Positions 38,455 to 46,936 of a stretch of DNA of 64,000 nucleotides are shown here, piece after piece. Each line of letters opens with the position of its first letter. The stretch's first letter is position 1. The notes under the pieces were generated by a model. The model was not told the DNA's origin and ran no database searches. It saw nothing but the letters and a program-made list of their open reading frames with translations. A program made the translations under genes and the position numbers. Source of the stretch: Streptomyces sclerotialus (GTDB lineage Bacteria > Actinomycetota > Actinomycetes > Streptomycetales > Streptomycetaceae); assembly GCA_000719105.1 (NCBI GenBank), contig JODX01000004.1, positions 260,215 to 324,214 of the forward strand, read 5' to 3'.

Positions 38455-38966
38455 GCCGCCTCCCCCGAGTGCGCGGTCGATACGACCGTCTCCGCGGCTC
38501 AGCGTACGGTCCGCGGGCGCCCGGGAGGCCGGTGGCCCCCGTCACATCGCGGGGGGTTCGCGGCCCCGGTGCCGGTGACGTACCGCACGAGAGGCGCGTC
38601 ACTTACTAACAGGAATAGTGCCCGAACAGTGCCCTGAGGCAGAGGGGGCGGGGTTGGGCAAAAGGGATTTTCGGTGCGAGAGCGGCCTGATTTCCGGCTG
38701 ACTTTCGGTGCTGCCGCGGGTTGTCGGACCGACGACTCGGATGTCAGTGTGTGGGTGGATTTCCTGTGATGTACGGCCTTACGTCGTAGATCACAGTTCT
38801 TGTCACGGATAGGGAGCCCAGGTACCAAGGATGAGTCCCGTTCGGCAGCCCTGGATGCGCCGGACGGTTCAGTCCCCGGACGTCGTGTCCATGGACGTCA
38901 TGCCCACCGGAAGATCCGCCTCCGCGGAGCCGGTGTGTCCTGTCCCCGCTTCTGTGAGGTTGTTCG
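38455..38966. other. Divergent intergenic region between the NACHT gene and the M23 peptidase gene
   Basis: A 512-bp spacer for two divergent genes. The left third holds the NACHT promoter (no clear hexamers seen). The right half contains a hairpin CTGTGAT (38764-38770)/ATCACAG (38790-38796) and a candidate c-di-AMP riboswitch. The short + frames in it are not convincing genes. Confidence 0.5.
38764..38900 (+). ncRNA. Candidate ydaO-type cyclic-di-AMP riboswitch ahead of the M23 peptidase gene
   Basis: Between the promoter-side hairpin and the ATG at 38967, the + strand contains GGGAGCCCAGGTACC (38812-38826), followed by GGATGAGTCCC (38829-38839) and later CAGTCCCCGG. These line up in order with the conserved core of ydaO elements (GGGGAACCCA, then GGGTGAATCC), such as the one I remember ahead of rpfA in S. 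coelicolor. The fit is degenerate. Cell-wall hydrolase genes are the known targets of ydaO in Streptomyces, and the downstream gene is one. disA, which makes the ligand, is 7 kb away. Confidence 0.42.
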
Positions 38967-39575
38967 ATGTCGAAGGCTGTCCGCTCCCGCCTGTCCCGTC
39001 CGTCCCTGCTCCGTCTGCGCACGGCCGCCGTGGCCGCCGGCCTGGGAGTCGCGGTCGCGGGTGGCGTCGGGGCCGGCATGGCCGCCGCGGCGGACACTGC
39101 TGCGCCGGCCGCCGCCCCGGCCGCCGCCGCCAAGAAGGCCGCCGCCAAGAAGGCGTCCTCCTGGGTCGTCCCCGTGCAGGACTACACGCTGTCCGCCACC
39201 TACGCGCAGGCCGGCGGCATGTGGACCGCCAAGCACAGCGGTCAGGACTTCGCCGTGCCGAGCGGCACGAAGGTCGTGGCCGTGCATGAGGGCACCGTCG
39301 TCAAGGCCGGCGGCAACGGCGCCGGTGACGGTCCCGCGTACGGCAACGCGATCGTGATCAAGCACGGCAACGGCACGTACTCCCAGTACGCCCACCTGTC
39401 GCGCATCGACGTGAAGATAGGCCAGACCGTCAAGACCGGTCAGCAGATCGCCGCCTCCGGCAACACCGGTAACTCCAGCGGTCCGCACCTGCACTTCGAA
39501 ATCCGTACGACCGCCAACTACGGCTCCGCCGTGAACCCGGTCACCTTCCTGCGCGACAAGGGCATCACGCTCTGA
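38967..39575 (+). CDS. Secreted M23-family peptidoglycan endopeptidase
   Basis: Zinc metallopeptidase predicted to cut peptide cross-bridges in the cell wall. The N-terminus is basic (MSKAVRSRLSRPSLLRLR), then a hydrophobic core to about residue 40 and an AAA cleavage region, so it is secreted; an Ala/Lys-rich linker (45-62) follows. The M23 core has H90 and D94 (HSGQDFAVPSGTKV), H143 (YAHLS) and H174/H176 (GPHLHFEI), a complete zinc site. 202 residues. The ATG at 38967 has GAGG seven bases upstream. Likely controlled by the upstream RNA element. Confidence 0.93.
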   Translation: MSKAVRSRLSRPSLLRLRTAAVAAGLGVAVAGGVGAGMAAAADTAAPAAAPAAAAKKAAAKKASSWVVPVQDYTLSATYAQAGGMWTAKHSGQDFAVPSGTKVVAVHEGTVVKAGGNGAGDGPAYGNAIVIKHGNGTYSQYAHLSRIDVKIGQTVKTGQQIAASGNTGNSSGPHLHFEIRTTANYGSAVNPVTFLRDKGITL

Positions 39576-39603
39576 AGTCACGGAGTCGTGGAGTCCTGAC
39601 TTT

Positions 39604-39629
39604 ATGACTTCATGACGTCACGAAGTCAT
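39604..39629. repeat. Inverted and direct repeats after the M23 gene
   Basis: ATGACTTC (39604-39611) and GAAGTCAT (39622-39629) form a hairpin with CATGACGTCAC in the loop, and related GTCATGACGTC strings repeat on both sides (39570-39640). It probably helps end transcription of the M23 gene, though no U-run follows. Confidence 0.5.
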
Positions 39630-39810
39630 GACGTCGGGAGGGCCGTGCCGGCCGTGTCAGGACGGCCGGTCCTCCCCGGCGCCTCCGTGCGCCTGCGTCA
39701 CCGGATCGATCGCGACGTCGAGGACAGCCTTGTGCTTCTCCTCGGGGTCGCCTTCGACTTTCCGGAGGCAGGAGGCCGGAGGACGAGCATCCCGCCGGCT
39801 TCCAGGCCCG

Positions 39811-41277
39811 CTAGGCCGTTCCCGGGCCCCGGTCCCGCTTCCCGTTCCGGCTCCCGCCCGGGCTTCCGCCGGTGATCCCGCCGGTGATCCCGGCCAGTGT
39901 CGGTATCGGGTAGCTCCCCGTGTTCGTCGGTGCGTGCTCCGGCAGCCACAGGACCGCCACCGCGCCTTCGGCGGGCACGTCCGGCGGGGCGCCGGCGGGG
40001 CGTACGTTGCGGAAGGTCAGCCGGGCGCCGAGGACCCGCGCCTGGCCGGCCGCGATGGTCAGGCCCAGCCCGTGGCCCCGGCCCGCGCGGTCGGCGGAGC
40101 CCGTACGGAAGCGGCTCGGCCCCTCGGCGAGGAGGTCCTCGGGGAAGCCGGGACCGTGGTCGCGCACCCGGATCACCCGGCCCTCGACCGTGACCTCGAT
40201 CGGCGGCCTGCCGTGCCGTGCCGCGTTGGCCAGCAGATTGAACAGCACCCGCTCCAGCCGGCGCGGATCCGTCGTCACCTCCGACTCGTGGACCACGCGC
40301 ACCGTGACGTCCGCGTCCTTCGCGGCCACCCGCCGGGCCACGAACTCGCCGAGCAGGATGTCCTGGAGCTCCGCCCGCTCTGAGGCGCCGTCGAGCCGGG
40401 CCACCTCCAGCACATCCTCCACCAGCGTGCGCATCGCCTGGGCGCGGTCGCGGACCAGCTCCGTGGGGCGGCCGGGCGGCAGCAGTTCCGCCGCCGTCAG
40501 CAGGCCGGTCACGGGGGTGCGCAGCTCGTGCGCGATGTCCGCGGTCACCCTGCGCTCGGCCTCGATGCGCTGCTGCAGCGCGTCCGCCATGGCGTCCACG
40601 GCCCGGGCGAGGTCGTCGGTCTCGTCGTGCATCACTCCGCCGATCGCGTCCCCGACGCGTACCTCCGTCTCGCCCTTGGCGACCCGGTTCGCGGCCGTCG
40701 CGGCCTTGCGCAGCCGGCGTGACATCCGGCCGCCGATGAGGACGCCGAGCGCGCAGCCGCCGAAGACGACGGCGATCGAACCGATGATCAGGGCCTGGTC
40801 GAGGTCCTTCATCACATCCGTGCTGCGGTCCGTGAACCGGGTGTGCAGCGACAGCACCCGGCCGTCCTGCAGCGGGACCGCGGCCCAGATGTCGGGGACG
40901 CCGTGGGCGCCCTCGGCGACGTACGTGGCGCGCCGGCCCTGGGCGACCTTCGCCATCAGGTCCCTCGGGATGGCCGGGTCGTCGATCTGGACCCCGAACG
41001 CCCCCGAGGTCTGCTGGCGGCCCGACTCGTACATGCGCTGGGCGACCTGGATGCGCTCGTCGGCCAGGTCGCGCGAGTTGTCGAGCATCGACACGCGTGC
41101 CGCGTTGTGCACGACCAGGCTCAGCGCCAGTGCCACCAGCGCGCCGACCAGCGCGATCGCGGCGCTGAGCTTCCAGCGCAGACCGCTGCGCAGGCTGATG
41201 CGCGGACCGGTGCCGGTGCCCGGGCCGCCGCGGAGCAGGTGTGCCGCCGGCCACCTCGCCGGCCGGGTGAGGCCCAC
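39811..41277 (-). CDS. cseC: Sensor histidine kinase CseC
   Basis: Membrane kinase of the sigE system; it senses cell-envelope damage and phosphorylates CseB. The 488-residue protein has TM1 about 38-57, an extracytoplasmic loop to about 165, TM2 about 166-188, HAMP, and HisKA with the phospho-acceptor in DIAHELRTPVTGL, then the HATPase domain (LFNLLANAARHG; GHGLGLTIAAGQARVLGA). The GTG start is 4 bp after the cseB stop, so the two genes are coupled. Identified by its place in the sigE-cseA-cseB-cseC order. Confidence 0.93.
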   Translation of the reverse strand: MGLTRPARWPAAHLLRGGPGTGTGPRISLRSGLRWKLSAAIALVGALVALALSLVVHNAARVSMLDNSRDLADERIQVAQRMYESGRQQTSGAFGVQIDDPAIPRDLMAKVAQGRRATYVAEGAHGVPDIWAAVPLQDGRVLSLHTRFTDRSTDVMKDLDQALIIGSIAVVFGGCALGVLIGGRMSRRLRKAATAANRVAKGETEVRVGDAIGGVMHDETDDLARAVDAMADALQQRIEAERRVTADIAHELRTPVTGLLTAAELLPPGRPTELVRDRAQAMRTLVEDVLEVARLDGASERAELQDILLGEFVARRVAAKDADVTVRVVHESEVTTDPRRLERVLFNLLANAARHGRPPIEVTVEGRVIRVRDHGPGFPEDLLAEGPSRFRTGSADRAGRGHGLGLTIAAGQARVLGARLTFRNVRPAGAPPDVPAEGAVAVLWLPEHAPTNTGSYPIPTLAGITGGITGGSPGGSRNGKRDRGPGTA

Positions 41278-41281
41278 CCGC

Positions 41282-41995
41282 TCAGGCCTTCAGCTTGTAG
41301 CCGAAGCCGCGGACCGTCTCGATCCGGTCCTGGCCGATCTTCGTGCGCAGACGCTGCACATGGACGTCCACGACCCGGGTGTCACCGCCCCAGCCGTAGT
41401 CCCACACGCGTTCCAGCAGCTTGTCGCGGGACAGCACCGTGCCCGGCGCCGCCGAGAACTCCAGCAGCAGCCGCATCTCGGTCGGCGTCAGCGCCACCGG
41501 CCGCCCGGACCGCCGAACCTCCATGCCCTCGGTGTCGACCTCCAGGTCGCCGTCGCCGAAGGTCAGGAGCCCGTCCGGGGCAGCGGACGCGGTGTCCTCC
41601 GCCCGCCCGGCCCGCCCGCTCGCGTGCCCGAACCGCCGCAGCACCGCACGGATGCGCGCCACCAGCACGGCGCCGTCGAACGGCTTGGTCACGTAGTCGT
41701 CCGCGCCCGCCTCCAGGCCGAGGACGACGTCGATGGAGTCGGCGCGGGCCGACAGCATGATCACGGGCACGGTCGACTCGTCCCGGATCCGCCGGCAGAG
41801 ACTGACGCCGTCCAGGCCCGGCACCATCACGTCCAGCAACGCGATGTCGGGCCGGTCGGCGCGGAAGGACTCCAGGCCCGACAGCCCGTCGGGCATGGCG
41901 GTGACCACGAAGCCGTTCCGCTCCAGCGCGAGCTGGGTGGCCTCGCGGATGACGTCGTCGTCCTCGACGAACAGGACGTGGGTCTGCTCTGCCAT
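41282..41995 (-). CDS. cseB: Response regulator CseB
   Basis: OmpR-family activator of the sigE promoter. 237 residues: receiver with D12/D13, phospho-acceptor D55 (ALLDVMVPG), K in VTKPFDG; C-terminal winged helix with LTPTEMRLLLEFSAAPGTVLSRDKLLERVWDYGWGGDTRVVDVHVQRLRTKI. An Ala/Gly-rich linker joins the two. ATG at 41995. It is separated from cseA by 84 bp containing short tandem repeats, unlike the tight cseB-cseC junction. Confidence 0.95.
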   Translation of the reverse strand: MAEQTHVLFVEDDDVIREATQLALERNGFVVTAMPDGLSGLESFRADRPDIALLDVMVPGLDGVSLCRRIRDESTVPVIMLSARADSIDVVLGLEAGADDYVTKPFDGAVLVARIRAVLRRFGHASGRAGRAEDTASAAPDGLLTFGDGDLEVDTEGMEVRRSGRPVALTPTEMRLLLEFSAAPGTVLSRDKLLERVWDYGWGGDTRVVDVHVQRLRTKIGQDRIETVRGFGYKLKA

Positions 41996-42020
41996 CCCTA
42001 CTCTCAGCGCTCTCTGTTGT

Positions 42021-42071
42021 CGGCTTCGTCGGCTGTCGGCGGCTTCGTCGGCTGTCGTCGGCTTCGTCGGC
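42021..42071 (-). repeat. Short tandem repeats between cseA and cseB
   Basis: Three copies of CGGCTTCGTCGGC-containing units begin at 42021, 42040 and 42059 (about 19-bp period). They lie in the leader between cseA and cseB on the coding strand of the operon, so they fall in its mRNA and may affect spacing or RNA stability. Copy number is a plausible site of strain variation. Confidence 0.6.
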
Positions 42072-42079
42072 CGGCCGGG

Positions 42080-42739
42080 TCAGTTCGGTGCGGGGGCCGG
42101 GCTGTCGGCGGTGCCCACCGCGTTGCTGTAGTCGTTGTGCGTGCGGGACTGTTCGGTGAAACGGTCCGTCGCCCAGCGATAGGTGATCACCTCTTCGCTG
42201 GAGGGGTACGAGACCGGGTCGCCCTCCTCGTACAGCTGCTGGCTCACCACGAGGTCGCCCCGGTCGATCTCGGCGTACACCGGGGGCTCCTCGGCCCGGA
42301 AAACGTTCTGGTACCCGCTGCCGCGCTCGCGGTACACGTACGACCCCACGCCGACGGCGTCGCCGCACGTCATCACGTTGACCAGGATGTCGTTCGCGGA
42401 CCCTCCGGTCAGATCGCCGTACGACACGTCGACCGGGTACTCGTCGGCGACGCACGGCTGCAGATCCCGCTTGACCGCCTTGCTGACCTTCGGGTCGTCC
42501 TTGACCAGCCGCACCACCTCGGCCACGCTGCGGCGGCTCTCGGTGGGCGACGGAGAGGGCGTGGCGCCGCCCGCCCGCTGGTCGCTGCCCGCCGGGCCCT
42601 CGTCACGGGCACCGGTACCGCCGGTGGCGCAGGCGGCGGCGAAAAGCCAGAGGGCGGCGATCACGGCCGCTGCCGTGGTCACCGCCTGCCAGGCCCGCCG
42701 GGGGCCGTACGGCCCCGGCCGGTAGCTCAGGCCGCGCAA
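42080..42739 (-). CDS. cseA: Lipoprotein CseA, negative modulator of SigE
   Basis: Extracytoplasmic lipoprotein that dampens the CseBC response in S. coelicolor. N-terminal basic region (RPGPYGPRR), hydrophobic stretch and lipobox LFAAAC (Cys about 37), then a Pro/Ser linker and a soluble domain of about 160 residues with VADEYPVDVSYGDLTGGSANDILVNVMTCGD. The start I use is the TTG at 42739, nested 13 bp inside the end of sigE with GAGGAG eight bases upstream; no ATG or GTG gives a full signal peptide. It is coupled to sigE translation. Confidence 0.85.
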   Translation of the reverse strand: MRGLSYRPGPYGPRRAWQAVTTAAAVIAALWLFAAACATGGTGARDEGPAGSDQRAGGATPSPSPTESRRSVAEVVRLVKDDPKVSKAVKRDLQPCVADEYPVDVSYGDLTGGSANDILVNVMTCGDAVGVGSYVYRERGSGYQNVFRAEEPPVYAEIDRGDLVVSQQLYEEGDPVSYPSSEEVITYRWATDRFTEQSRTHNDYSNAVGTADSPAPAPN

Positions 42740-43296
42740 CGCTCCCGCTCCTCACCCGGTCGGAGCGCGCGGACGCCGTGTTCCTCGCGGACCTCGCGCT
42801 CCTCGCTCTCCCGGCGCTCCAGCTCCTCGCGGAGCCGGGCCAGCGCCCGGTGCAGCGTGCTCTTGACCGTTCCGGCCGACATGCCGAGGGCGGCGGCCGT
42901 CTCCTCCGTGGACATCTGCTCCCAGTGTCGCAGCACCACGACACTGCGCTGCTTGGGAGCGAGCACTTTCAGCACGTCCATGAGGAGGGCGCGGTCCGCG
43001 TGCTGCTCGGTGGAGTCGTCGACACAGGCGTCCGGGAGCTGCTCGGTCGGAACCTCCTCCAGCTTGCGGGCGCGCCACCACTCGGTCCGGGTGTTGATCA
43101 TGACGCGGCGCAGATAGGCGTCGGCGAGCCGCTTGTCCGCGATGCCGTCCCAGCGGCCGTACGTCCGGGCCAGCGCGGTCTGCAGCAGGTCCTGGGCGTC
43201 GACCGGGTCCGGGACCAGCCGCCGGGCACTGCGCAGCAGCGCGTCCTGCCGGGTGCGGACGTACTCCTCGAACTCGAGCACCTCGCCCTGCGCCAT
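42727..43296 (-). CDS. sigE: ECF sigma factor SigE
   Basis: Directs transcription of cell-envelope maintenance genes in response to wall-active antibiotics and lysozyme. 189 residues: sigma region 2 with LLRSARRLVPDPVDAQDLLQTALARTYGRWDGI and AYLRRVMINTRTEWWRARK, region 4 with LAPKQRSVVVLRHWEQMSTEETAAALGMSAGTVKSTLHRALARLREEL. It has no adjacent anti-sigma gene; control is by CseBC at the promoter. The ATG at 43296 has GGAGG eight bases upstream. S. coelicolor SigE starts two residues later in my memory. Downstream cseA overlaps it. Confidence 0.96.
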   Translation of the reverse strand: MAQGEVLEFEEYVRTRQDALLRSARRLVPDPVDAQDLLQTALARTYGRWDGIADKRLADAYLRRVMINTRTEWWRARKLEEVPTEQLPDACVDDSTEQHADRALLMDVLKVLAPKQRSVVVLRHWEQMSTEETAAALGMSAGTVKSTLHRALARLREELERRESEEREVREEHGVRALRPGEERERCAA

Positions 43297-43539
43297 TCCA
43301 ACCGCCTCCGTTCCCCGTCGGTACGGCACCGAAGTTACGGAGTGGTTGTCACGGGGCTGTGCGCGGAAGCCTGCGGCGAACGCTCGGCTGTCCGTCGGTT
43401 GTGTAACGGAAGTAGGGGCGAGGTAAGGAGGGGCATCCTTTGGGGAGGGTATGGGGTGCTTTGCCGGGTGGAGATTGTGTCCCGTTGTTGAGGCTGCTGT
43501 GACGTACGGGGCGGCTCGGGCGAGGGCTCGAGGGTGGGA

Positions 43540-44535
43540 TCAGGTCAGCGGCAGCCGGTACAGACCGCCCGCGAGGGGCTCCACCAGACCGTCGGAGACC
43601 AGGCCGTCCAGGGCGCGGGCGCGCTGCACCGGCTCGTCCCACACGCGGTCGAGCACCGCCTGCGGCACGGGGGTGATGGCCTCGCGCAGTACGGCGAGGA
43701 GCTTGCCGCGGACCTGGCGGTCCGTGCCCGCGTAGGTCTGCGCCCGGCGGGCCGGCCCGTCGTGCGCGGGTTTCCCGGCGAGGCGCCAGGCGCACCGGTC
43801 GGAGATCGGGCAGCGATGGCACGTCTCGTTCTTCGCCGTGCAGACCAGGGCGCCCAGCTCCATGGAGGCGGCAGCCCACCGGGAGGCGGTGTGCTCGTCC
43901 TCGGGCAGCAGGGCGCGGGCGAGCCTGCGCTCGGCCGCGGTGGTGGCGTTGGGCGGGTACTGCACGCCGGTGACGGCGCGGGCCAGCACGCGGCGCACAT
44001 TGGTGTCGAGGACGGCGTGCCGCTGCCCGTACGCGAAGGAGGCGACCGCGGCGGCCGTGTACTCGCCGATGCCGGGCAGCGCGAGGAGCTGTGCGTGGTC
44101 GGTCGGTACGTCGCCGCCGTGCCGTTCCGTTATGGCGACCGCGGCACCGTGCAGGCGCAGTGCGCGGCGGGGGTAGCCGAGCCGGCCCCAGGCGCGCACC
44201 GCCTCGCCCGGGGGTTCCTCGGCGAGGTCGGCGGGGCGGGGCCAGCGGGCCAGCCACTGCTCGTACACGGGCAGGACACGGTTGACCGGGGTCTGCTGCA
44301 ACATGAACTCGCTGACCATCACCCCCCAGGGGCCGGCCTCGGGACGCCGCCACGGCAGATCGCGGGCGTGCTCGTCGAACCAGGTGATGACGGGTTCGTG
44401 CAGGGCGCCTGCCGAGCCGGTCGGGGCGGCGGCTGAGGAGGCGGGTGCGGCCGACGTGGCCGACGCGGAAGGCGTGGCCGGCGTGGCGGGGGCGAGGGGG
44501 GCGGCGGTGCTCGGGATGTGCGGCGTTGCAGTCAT
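43540..44535 (-). CDS. mutY: A/G-specific adenine glycosylase MutY
   Basis: Base-excision repair enzyme removing A mispaired with 8-oxoG. The catalytic core has E76 in SEFMLQQTPV, the helix-hairpin-helix LPGIGEYTAAAVASFAYG (153-170), D177 in VLDTNVRRVLAR and the 4Fe-4S cluster cysteines C232, C239, C242 and C248. 331 residues, with a low-complexity Ala/Pro/Ser N-terminal extension of 45 residues that suggests a later in-frame start might be used. The C-terminal NUDIX-like domain of E. coli MutY is present only as a short version. Confidence 0.93.
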   Translation of the reverse strand: MTATPHIPSTAAPLAPATPATPSASATSAAPASSAAAPTGSAGALHEPVITWFDEHARDLPWRRPEAGPWGVMVSEFMLQQTPVNRVLPVYEQWLARWPRPADLAEEPPGEAVRAWGRLGYPRRALRLHGAAVAITERHGGDVPTDHAQLLALPGIGEYTAAAVASFAYGQRHAVLDTNVRRVLARAVTGVQYPPNATTAAERRLARALLPEDEHTASRWAAASMELGALVCTAKNETCHRCPISDRCAWRLAGKPAHDGPARRAQTYAGTDRQVRGKLLAVLREAITPVPQAVLDRVWDEPVQRARALDGLVSDGLVEPLAGGLYRLPLT

Positions 44536-44707
44536 GGCACCATCGATCCTGCCATGCGGGGGTGCGCGTGTGCGGTTATCGGCGGTGGCGGGTCGGCGGG
44601 GCGGCGGCGCGGCCGGAGCGCCGCCGAGATGATGATCTGGAGAAAGTTCGTGGCCGGGGCGGCGGGTGGGGCCAGCGAACGCGCCGTTCTCTCGTACAGT
44701 TTGCGCC

Positions 44708-45571
44708 GTGGGATCTCTGCGCAATCCGGTCGGGCCGCTTCCCTCCTCCATCTACTGGCGACGGAGGGCCGTACTGCTGTCCATCCTCGCCCTGTTGGCG
44801 CTCCTGGTCACCTGGATCGTCTCCGTGGGCGGTGGGGACGGCGGCAGCAACGCGAACGGGTCGAACGGCAAGAATCCCGCGCCCTCGATCACCCCGGGAC
44901 CGTCCGGATCCGGCCCCGCGATCAGCGAAGCCCCGGGCGGGCGCGACGAGTCGGGCGGCGGTGACACGTCCGGTTCGGAGGGCGGCTCGGACGGCGGCTC
45001 GGGCGATGGGTCCGGTGACGGCTCGGGCGATGGGTCCGGTAACGGCTCCGGTGACGGCTCCGGGGAGTCCGGCGGTTCCGGTTCCGGTTCCGGTTCCGGC
45101 GGCGGCTCGGTCACGGTCGGCGAGGGCGGAGGCGGCATCGGACAGCGGCTTCCGGCCGGTTCCGGCCTGCCCGACTGCACCGCGGACGACGTGAAGTTGA
45201 CCCTGCGCAGCGTCAGAAACACCTACGAGCCCGGTGAGAAGCCGACCATCGAACTGATCGCCAGGAACACGTCCGGCAGCGACTGCAAGGTCGACCTCGG
45301 CCCGGAGAAGGCCGTTGTGACGATCTCCGAGTCCGACGGCGACGACGACCTGTGGTCCTCCGCCGACTGCCCCGAGGGCGCCGGCAGCCGACAGTTCCGC
45401 GTGCCCGCCGAGAGCCGCATCACCTACACCGTCGAGTGGGACCGCAAGCCCAGCGAGCCCAACTGCGCCACTCCGGAGGCGGGTTCGGCCCCCACGGGCA
45501 CGTACCTGGTGGAGGCCAAGGCACCGGGCCTGGCGAAGGCCCGGACGTCGTTCGTCCTGGAGAAGGACTGA
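44708..45571 (+). CDS. Membrane-anchored protein with long Gly/Ser/Asp-rich stalk
   Basis: A 287-residue protein: a membrane segment (about 21-41), then an extracytoplasmic low-complexity stalk (about 45-145) with GSGDGS repeats, encoded by repeated 12-bp units at about 44991-45110, and a folded C-terminal domain (150-287) with LTLRSVRNTYEPGEKPTIELIARNTSGSDCKVDLG, an immunoglobulin-like beta pattern with three cysteines. It probably presents this domain at or above the wall. GTG at 44708 follows TACAGT by seven bases (leaderless). Function unknown. Confidence 0.8.
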   Translation: MGSLRNPVGPLPSSIYWRRRAVLLSILALLALLVTWIVSVGGGDGGSNANGSNGKNPAPSITPGPSGSGPAISEAPGGRDESGGGDTSGSEGGSDGGSGDGSGDGSGDGSGNGSGDGSGESGGSGSGSGSGGGSVTVGEGGGGIGQRLPAGSGLPDCTADDVKLTLRSVRNTYEPGEKPTIELIARNTSGSDCKVDLGPEKAVVTISESDGDDDLWSSADCPEGAGSRQFRVPAESRITYTVEWDRKPSEPNCATPEAGSAPTGTYLVEAKAPGLAKARTSFVLEKD

Positions 45572-45599
45572 GGGATGAGTACTGAGGCCTAGCGGGGCA

Positions 45600-45712
45600 G
45601 CGCCCGCCACAAGGGGCGCGGACCCAAGGGGTGCCGACCCAAGAGGCGCGGACCCAAGGGGCGCGGGGAACTGCGCGACCAGCCACTACGAACCCGCGCC
45701 TGAGCCGGAACA
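45600..45712. repeat. Dispersed Streptomyces intergenic repeat with tandem units
   Basis: Direct repeats of GCGCGGACCCAAGGG-like units (three variants, 45602-45663) lead into GGGGCGCGGGGAACTGCGCG and GACCAGCCAC (45657-45690). That second part is, as I recall, a very common intergenic element of Streptomyces chromosomes, with complementary GCGC ends able to fold. It separates the + strand protein gene from the - strand disA gene. Confidence 0.7.
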
Positions 45713-45723
45713 CCGCCGGACGG

Positions 45724-46848
45724 CTACACGTACCGCTCGAGGATCGACGACTCCGCCAGCCGCGACAGCCCTTCGCGTACGCTCCGGGCGCGGGCCTCGC
45801 CGACCCCGTCCACGGTCTGGAGGTCGTCGACGCTGGCCGCGAGGAGCTTCTGCAGGCCGCCGAAGTGCTCCACCAGCCGGTCGATGATCGCGCCCGGCAG
45901 CCGCGGCACCTTCGCCAGCAGCCGGAAGCCGCGCGGGGACACCGCGGAGTCGAGCGCCTCGGGGGAGCCGGTGTAGCCCAGCGCCCGTGCCACCGTGGAC
46001 AGTTCGAGCAGCTCGGCCTGGGGGAGGGCGTCCAGCTCGGCGAGCGCCTCGTCGACCGTGCGGGAGCGCTTGGCCGTCGGCTCCGGTACGTAGTCCCGGA
46101 CGACCAGCTCGCGCTCCGGCTCCACTCCGGCGATCAACTCGTCGAGCTGGAGGGCGAGCAGCCGGCCGTCCGTGCCCAGCTCCACCACGTACTCGGCGAT
46201 CTCGGTCGCGATCCGGCGCACCATCTCCAGGCGCTGCGCCACCGCCGACACGTCGCGGACGGTCACCAGGTCCTCGATCTCCAGCGCGGAGAGCGTGCCC
46301 GCCACCTCGTCCAGGCGGAGCTTGTACCGCTCCAGGGTGGCAAGGGCCTGGTTGGCGCGGGAGAGGATCGCCGCCGAGTCCTCCAGCACGCGGCGCTGGC
46401 CGCCGACGTACAGCGCGATCAGGCGCATGGACTGGGAGACGGAGACCACCGGGAAGCGCACCTGTTTGCTGACGCGGTCCGCCGTGCGGTGCCGGGTGCC
46501 GGTCTCCTCGGTGGGGATCGTCGGGTCGGGCACCAGCTGCACACCGGCCCGCAGGATCTTGGACCCGTCGGTGGACAGGACGATGCCGCCGTCGAGCTTG
46601 CACAGCTCGCGCAGCCGGGTCGCCGTGAACTCCACGTCCAGGACGAAGCCACCCGTGCACAGGGACTCGACCGTCCTGTCGGAGCCGAGCACGATAAGTC
46701 CGCCGGTGTTGCCGCGGAGCACCCGCTCCAGGCCGTCGCGCAGCGCCGTACCCGGTGCCACCGCGCTCAAGGAGGCGCGCATCAGGCCATCGGCACCGGC
46801 ACTCCCACCGGACTTTCCGGGAGCTGCTGCCCGGTCGTTGGCTGCCAC
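45724..46848 (-). CDS. disA: Diadenylate cyclase DisA (c-di-AMP synthase, DNA-integrity scanner)
   Basis: Forms c-di-AMP from two ATP and scans DNA for branched lesions. The N-terminal DAC domain has KLDGGIVLS (86-88 DGG; most DisA proteins have DGA) and the substrate motif GTRHR (117-121); a long helical spine follows, then the helix-hairpin-helix domain [24 protein letters not shown]. 374 residues from the GTG at 46848, which follows GGAGGAG by five bases; the longer frame to 46899 would add basic non-family residues. It lies 88 bp downstream of radA, the usual pairing, and its product could feed the candidate riboswitch at 38764. Confidence 0.95.
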   Translation of the reverse strand: MAANDRAAAPGKSGGSAGADGLMRASLSAVAPGTALRDGLERVLRGNTGGLIVLGSDRTVESLCTGGFVLDVEFTATRLRELCKLDGGIVLSTDGSKILRAGVQLVPDPTIPTEETGTRHRTADRVSKQVRFPVVSVSQSMRLIALYVGGQRRVLEDSAAILSRANQALATLERYKLRLDEVAGTLSALEIEDLVTVRDVSAVAQRLEMVRRIATEIAEYVVELGTDGRLLALQLDELIAGVEPERELVVRDYVPEPTAKRSRTVDEALAELDALPQAELLELSTVARALGYTGSPEALDSAVSPRGFRLLAKVPRLPGAIIDRLVEHFGGLQKLLAASVDDLQTVDGVGEARARSVREGLSRLAESSILERYV

Positions 46849-46936
46849 TGCACTCCTCCGGTCGCAGGTTCTGGGGCGCTCCCGCTTTCGCTTTCGCACA
46901 CTCGGTTCGTACGGACGGGCGAGACCTGGGCAAAGT

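Noticed and set aside
38764..38796. TGTGAT ... ATCACA arms as a Crp/cAMP operator
   Set aside because: The spacing between TGTGA and TCACA is about 21 bp instead of the 6 needed for a Crp site; it is better read as a hairpin in the leader RNA.
39601..39860. Short frame after the M23 gene (87 residues, from 39612)
   Set aside because: Overlaps the end of cseC on the opposite strand, begins within repeats and lacks a ribosome-binding site.
45572..45723. Small RNA or tRNA between the + strand stalk protein gene and disA
   Set aside because: The sequence is explained by tandem and dispersed repeats and has no cloverleaf or promoter-terminator pair.
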